A stretch of 64,000 nt of DNA, taken from NCBI GenBank assembly GCA_949152475.1, contig OX424562.1, forward strand, positions 3,596,001 to 3,660,000, given 5' to 3'. The notes under the pieces were generated by a model. That model made no database searches. It saw only the letters and a program-made list of their open reading frames with translations, and was not told the DNA's origin. A program made the position numbers and the translations under genes. This document shows positions 61,001 to 64,000 of the stretch, piece after piece. Positions within the stretch are counted from its first letter, which is position 1. Every line of letters starts with the position of its first letter. Source of the DNA: Terebella lapidaria (lineage: Eukaryota > Annelida > Polychaeta > Terebellida > Terebellidae).

Positions 61001-63620
61001 TGGTTTAAGGTAGTACATTAGTTAGGGTGGCTCAAGGATTAGGATTTTGTCAGAAAATATGTAAAGTTGGTCAAAATCCCCAAAAAGTGAATTTTGCCAA
61101 GTTTTTATTTCAATGCCTCATATCTCGGAAACGAAATCTTGAGCCACTCTTGAACTAATGCTGATTGATACTTCTAATATGTTGCTTCAAAGAAATATAT
61201 TAGTTAGGGTGGCTCAAGGATTAGGATTTTGTCAGAAAATATGTAAAGTTGGTCAAACTATCCAAAAAGTGAATTTTGCTAAGTTTTTAATTCAATGCGT
61301 CATATCTCGGAAACGAAATCTTGAGCCAGTCTTGAACTAATGCTGATTGATACTTCTAATATGTTGGTTTAAGGTAGAACATTAGTTAGGGTGGCTCAAG
61401 GATCAGGATTTTGTCAGAAAATATGTAAAGTTGGTCAAAATCCCCAAAAAGTGAATTTTGCTAAGTTTTTGTTTCAATGCGTCATATCTCGGAAATGAAA
61501 TCTTGAGCCAGTCTTGAACTAATGCTGATTGATACTTCTAATATGTTGGTTTAAGGTAGTACATTAGTTAGGGTGGCTCAAGAATTAGGATTTTGTCAGA
61601 AAATATGTAAATTTGGTCAAAATACCCAAAAAGTGAATTTTGCTAAGTTTTTATTTCAATGCGTCATATCTCGGAAACGAAATCTTGAGCCAGTCTTGTA
61701 CTAATGCTGATTGATACTCCTAATATGTTGCTTCAAAGAAATATATTAGTTAGGGTGGCTCAAGGATTAGGATTTTGTCAGAAAATATGTAAAGTTGGTC
61801 AAAATCCCCAAAAAGTGAATTTTGCTAAGTTTTTATTTCAATGCGTCATATCTCGGAAACGAAATCTTGAGCCAGTCTTGAACTAATGCTGATTGATACT
61901 TCTAATATGTTGCTTCAAAGAAATATATTAGTTAGGGTGGCTCAAGGATTAGAATTTTGTCAGAAAATATGTAAAGTTGGTCAAAATATCCAAAAAGTGA
62001 ATTTTGCTAAGTTTTTATTCCAATGTGTCATATCTCGGAAATGAAATCTTGAGCCAGTCTTGAACTAATGCTGATTGATACTTCTAATATGTTGCTTCAA
62101 AGAAATATATTAGTTAGGGTGGCTCAAGGATTAGGATTTTGTCAGAAAATATGTAAAGTTGGTCAAAATCCCCAAAAAGTGAATTTTGCTAAGTTTTTAT
62201 TTCAATGCGTCATATCTCGGAAACGAAATCTTGAGCCAGTCTTGAACTAATGCTGATTGATACTTCTGATATGTTGGTTTAAGGTAGTACATTAGTTAGG
62301 GTGGCTCAAGGATTAGGATTTTGTCAGAAAATATGTAAAGTTGGTCAAAATCCCCAAAAAGTGAATTTTGCCAAGTTTTTATTTCAATGCGTCATATCTC
62401 GGAAACGAAATCTTGAGCCAGTCTTGAACTAATGCTGATTGATACTTCTAATATGTTGCTTCAAAGAAATATATTAGTTAGGGTGGCTCAAGGATTAGGA
62501 TTTTGTCAGAAAATATGTAAAGTTGGTCAAACTATCCAAAAAGTGAATTTTGCTAAGTTTTTAATTCAATGCGTCATATCTCGGAAACGAAATCTTGAGC
62601 CAGTCTTGAACTAATGCTGATTGATACTTCTAATATGTTGGTTTAAGGTTGAACATTAGTTAGGGTGGCTCAAGGATCAGGATTTTGTCAGAAAATATGT
62701 AAAGTTGGTCAAAATCCCCAAAAAGTGAATTTTGCTAAGTTTTTGTTTCAATGCGTCATATCTCGGAAATGAAATCTTGAGCCAGTCTTGAACTAATGCT
62801 GATTGATACTTCTAATATGTTGGTTTAAGGTAGTACATTAGTTAGGGTGGCTCAAGAATTAGGATTTTGTCAGAAAATATGTAAATTTGGTCAAAATACC
62901 CAAAAAGTGAATTTTGCTAAGTTTTTATTTCAATGCGTCATATCTCGGAAACGAAATCTTGAGCCAGTCTTGTACTAATGCTGATTGATACTCCTAATAT
63001 GTTGCTTCAAAGAAATATATTAGTTAGGGTGGCTCAAGGATTAGGATTTTGTCAGAAAATATGTAAAGTTGGTCAAAATCCCCAAAAAGTGAATTTTGCT
63101 AAGTTTTTATTTCAATGCGTCATATCTCGGAAACGAAATCTTGAGTCAGTCTTGAACTAATGCTGATTGATACTTCTAATATGTTGCTTCAAAGAAATAT
63201 ATTAGTTAGGGTGGCTCAAGGATTAGAATTTTGTCAGAAAATATGTAAAGTTGGTCAAAATATCCAAAAAGTGAATTTTGCTAAGTTTTTATTTCAAGGC
63301 GTCATATCTCGGAAACGAAATCTTGAGCCAGTCTTGAACTAATGCTGATTGATACTTCTAATATGTTTCTTCAAAGTAATATATTAGTTAGGGTGGCTCA
63401 AGGATTAGGATTTTGTCAGAAAATACGTAAAGTTGGTCGAATTCGAAAAAAAAAAACGAACTTCCTTAAGTTTTTATTTCAATGGGTCATACCTCGAGAA
63501 TAGAATTTTGAGCCAGTCTTGGACTAATGCTGATTCATATATTTAATATGTATCTTCGAACTAGTATAGGATTTGAGGTGGCTCAAGAATTAGAATATCA
63601 AAAAAGTTATGTTAAAATGG
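55026..63620 (+). repeat. 182-bp satellite, right block, about 47 units
   Basis: Same unit as the left block in the opposite orientation. Within it a 2,730-bp block of 15 units is repeated (about 56660-59390 and 59390-62120), and a 1,274-bp block of 7 units is repeated (about 60960-62234 and 62234-63340). Each canonical unit contains a 60-codon frame (MLIDTSNMLLQRNILVRVAQ and on) whose stop overlaps the next start as TAATG. The outermost unit (63440-63620) is the diverged edge type also seen at 48085-48240. Confidence 0.95.
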
Positions 63621-63985
63621 ACAAATGGCCAGCTTTGAACCAGCATTGGGTGCTGATACAGTAAAGCTAACAGGCATCACCAGCCACACAACCCTCCGTG
63701 GGGCATAGCAGGGGGTGGGGTGAGGGAGGGGGGGGGGGGGGGGTTGGTACCACACCTACAATAAAGCAAAAAAGTATATTTCGCGTAATGATAAGCAGAT
63801 CTAGATATACCAAAAATATTTTGCAAGGTCGAATGGTGATACATTCAGCAGAGCCACTCAAGTCTTGATTCATCATGAAATTATGTCTGAATAAGTAGCC
63901 AGACTGAATAAGTAGCCAGCTCCTGGTTACTTATTCGATTTGAATAAGGAACTAGTAACAAGTAGCTAACTTCACGCCGGTACAG
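63621..63985. repeat. right unique arm of the giant element
   Basis: Reverse complement of 47711-48084. Compared with the left side, about 130 bp between the terminal repeat and this arm are missing here (or inserted on the left, 47597-47710). Confidence 0.9.
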
Positions 63986-64000
63986 TTGGCGAACTTAGGG

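Larger units (their letters stand above)
47546..64000. mobile_element. giant palindromic satellite element, over 16 kb, right end cut by window
   Basis: Left end at 47546 reads CGAGCCTTCTGTCCG then AAATTCGCCGCATTCCC, with TA before it (47544-47545), and matches the MITE ends at 21156. The last bases, GTTGGCGAACTTAGGG at 63985-64000, are the beginning of the inverted right end. Inside, 47711-48084 and 63621-63985 are reverse complements, and the two 182-bp arrays face each other. A degenerate DIRS gag insertion (53031-55025) lies at the junction of the two. No transposase was recognised, so movement would have to be in trans. Confidence 0.75.

Noticed and set aside
48085-63620. Regular array that might be taken for a CRISPR-like structure
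   Set aside because: Units are contiguous without unique spacers, and the genome is eukaryotic.
47825-63876. Matching MMNQDLSGSAEC frames at both ends of the giant element
   Set aside because: Inverted duplicate arms; the frame passes through a C-run of variable length and has no family resemblance.

Overview
The window is a piece of an animal nuclear genome from a draft assembly: there is one 200-base run of N, genes are split by GT-AG introns, and most of the rest is transposons and tandem arrays. The gene content (a standalone peptide-amidating lyase, a CCPG1/PBXIP1-like membrane protein, an exon of complex III subunit UQCR11), the LINE tail ending in TTGAAC repeats and the DIRS-type retroelement pieces fit a marine invertebrate, perhaps a deuterostome such as amphioxus. 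The species assignment is inference only.

Layout. 1-14 kb: mobile elements and minisatellites (MULE-like element with 9-bp target duplication, two members of a TAYGGAA-ended family, a LINE tail inside a 96-bp array, a TA-flanked element, 45-bp and 280-bp arrays). 14.5-18.2 kb, minus strand: a nine-coding-exon gene for secreted peptidyl-alpha-hydroxyglycine alpha-amidating lyase, 392 aa, all key residues present. 21.2-26.7 kb: a 231-bp MITE abutting a 5.3-kb element that holds a 147-bp tandem array. 27.8-31.6 kb, plus strand: a CCPG1/PBXIP1-like single-pass membrane protein, about 844 aa, nine coding exons, with a poly(A) signal near 32.5 kb. 32.6-41.5 kb: a large nested repeat region (134-bp satellite, TAYGGAA array element, hAT element, TA-flanked MITE, DIRS-type pol fragment). 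43.7 kb, minus strand: the last coding exon of UQCR11. 44.2-46.6 kb: a TTAA-flanked element with another repeat nested in it. 47.5-64.0 kb: a giant palindromic element of 182-bp units in two opposed blocks around a degenerate DIRS gag; its right end runs off the window.

The three genes have unrelated roles (neuropeptide amidation, ER membrane or ER-phagy, respiratory chain) and share no evident regulation. The striking theme is the repeat biology: at least four distinct families of inverted-repeat-ended elements carry tandem arrays, nest in each other and share ends. Two links appear only when distant parts of the window are compared: the 231-bp MITE at 21.2 kb shares its end sequence with the 16-kb satellite element, and the DIRS pol and gag fragments share an inverted terminal segment.
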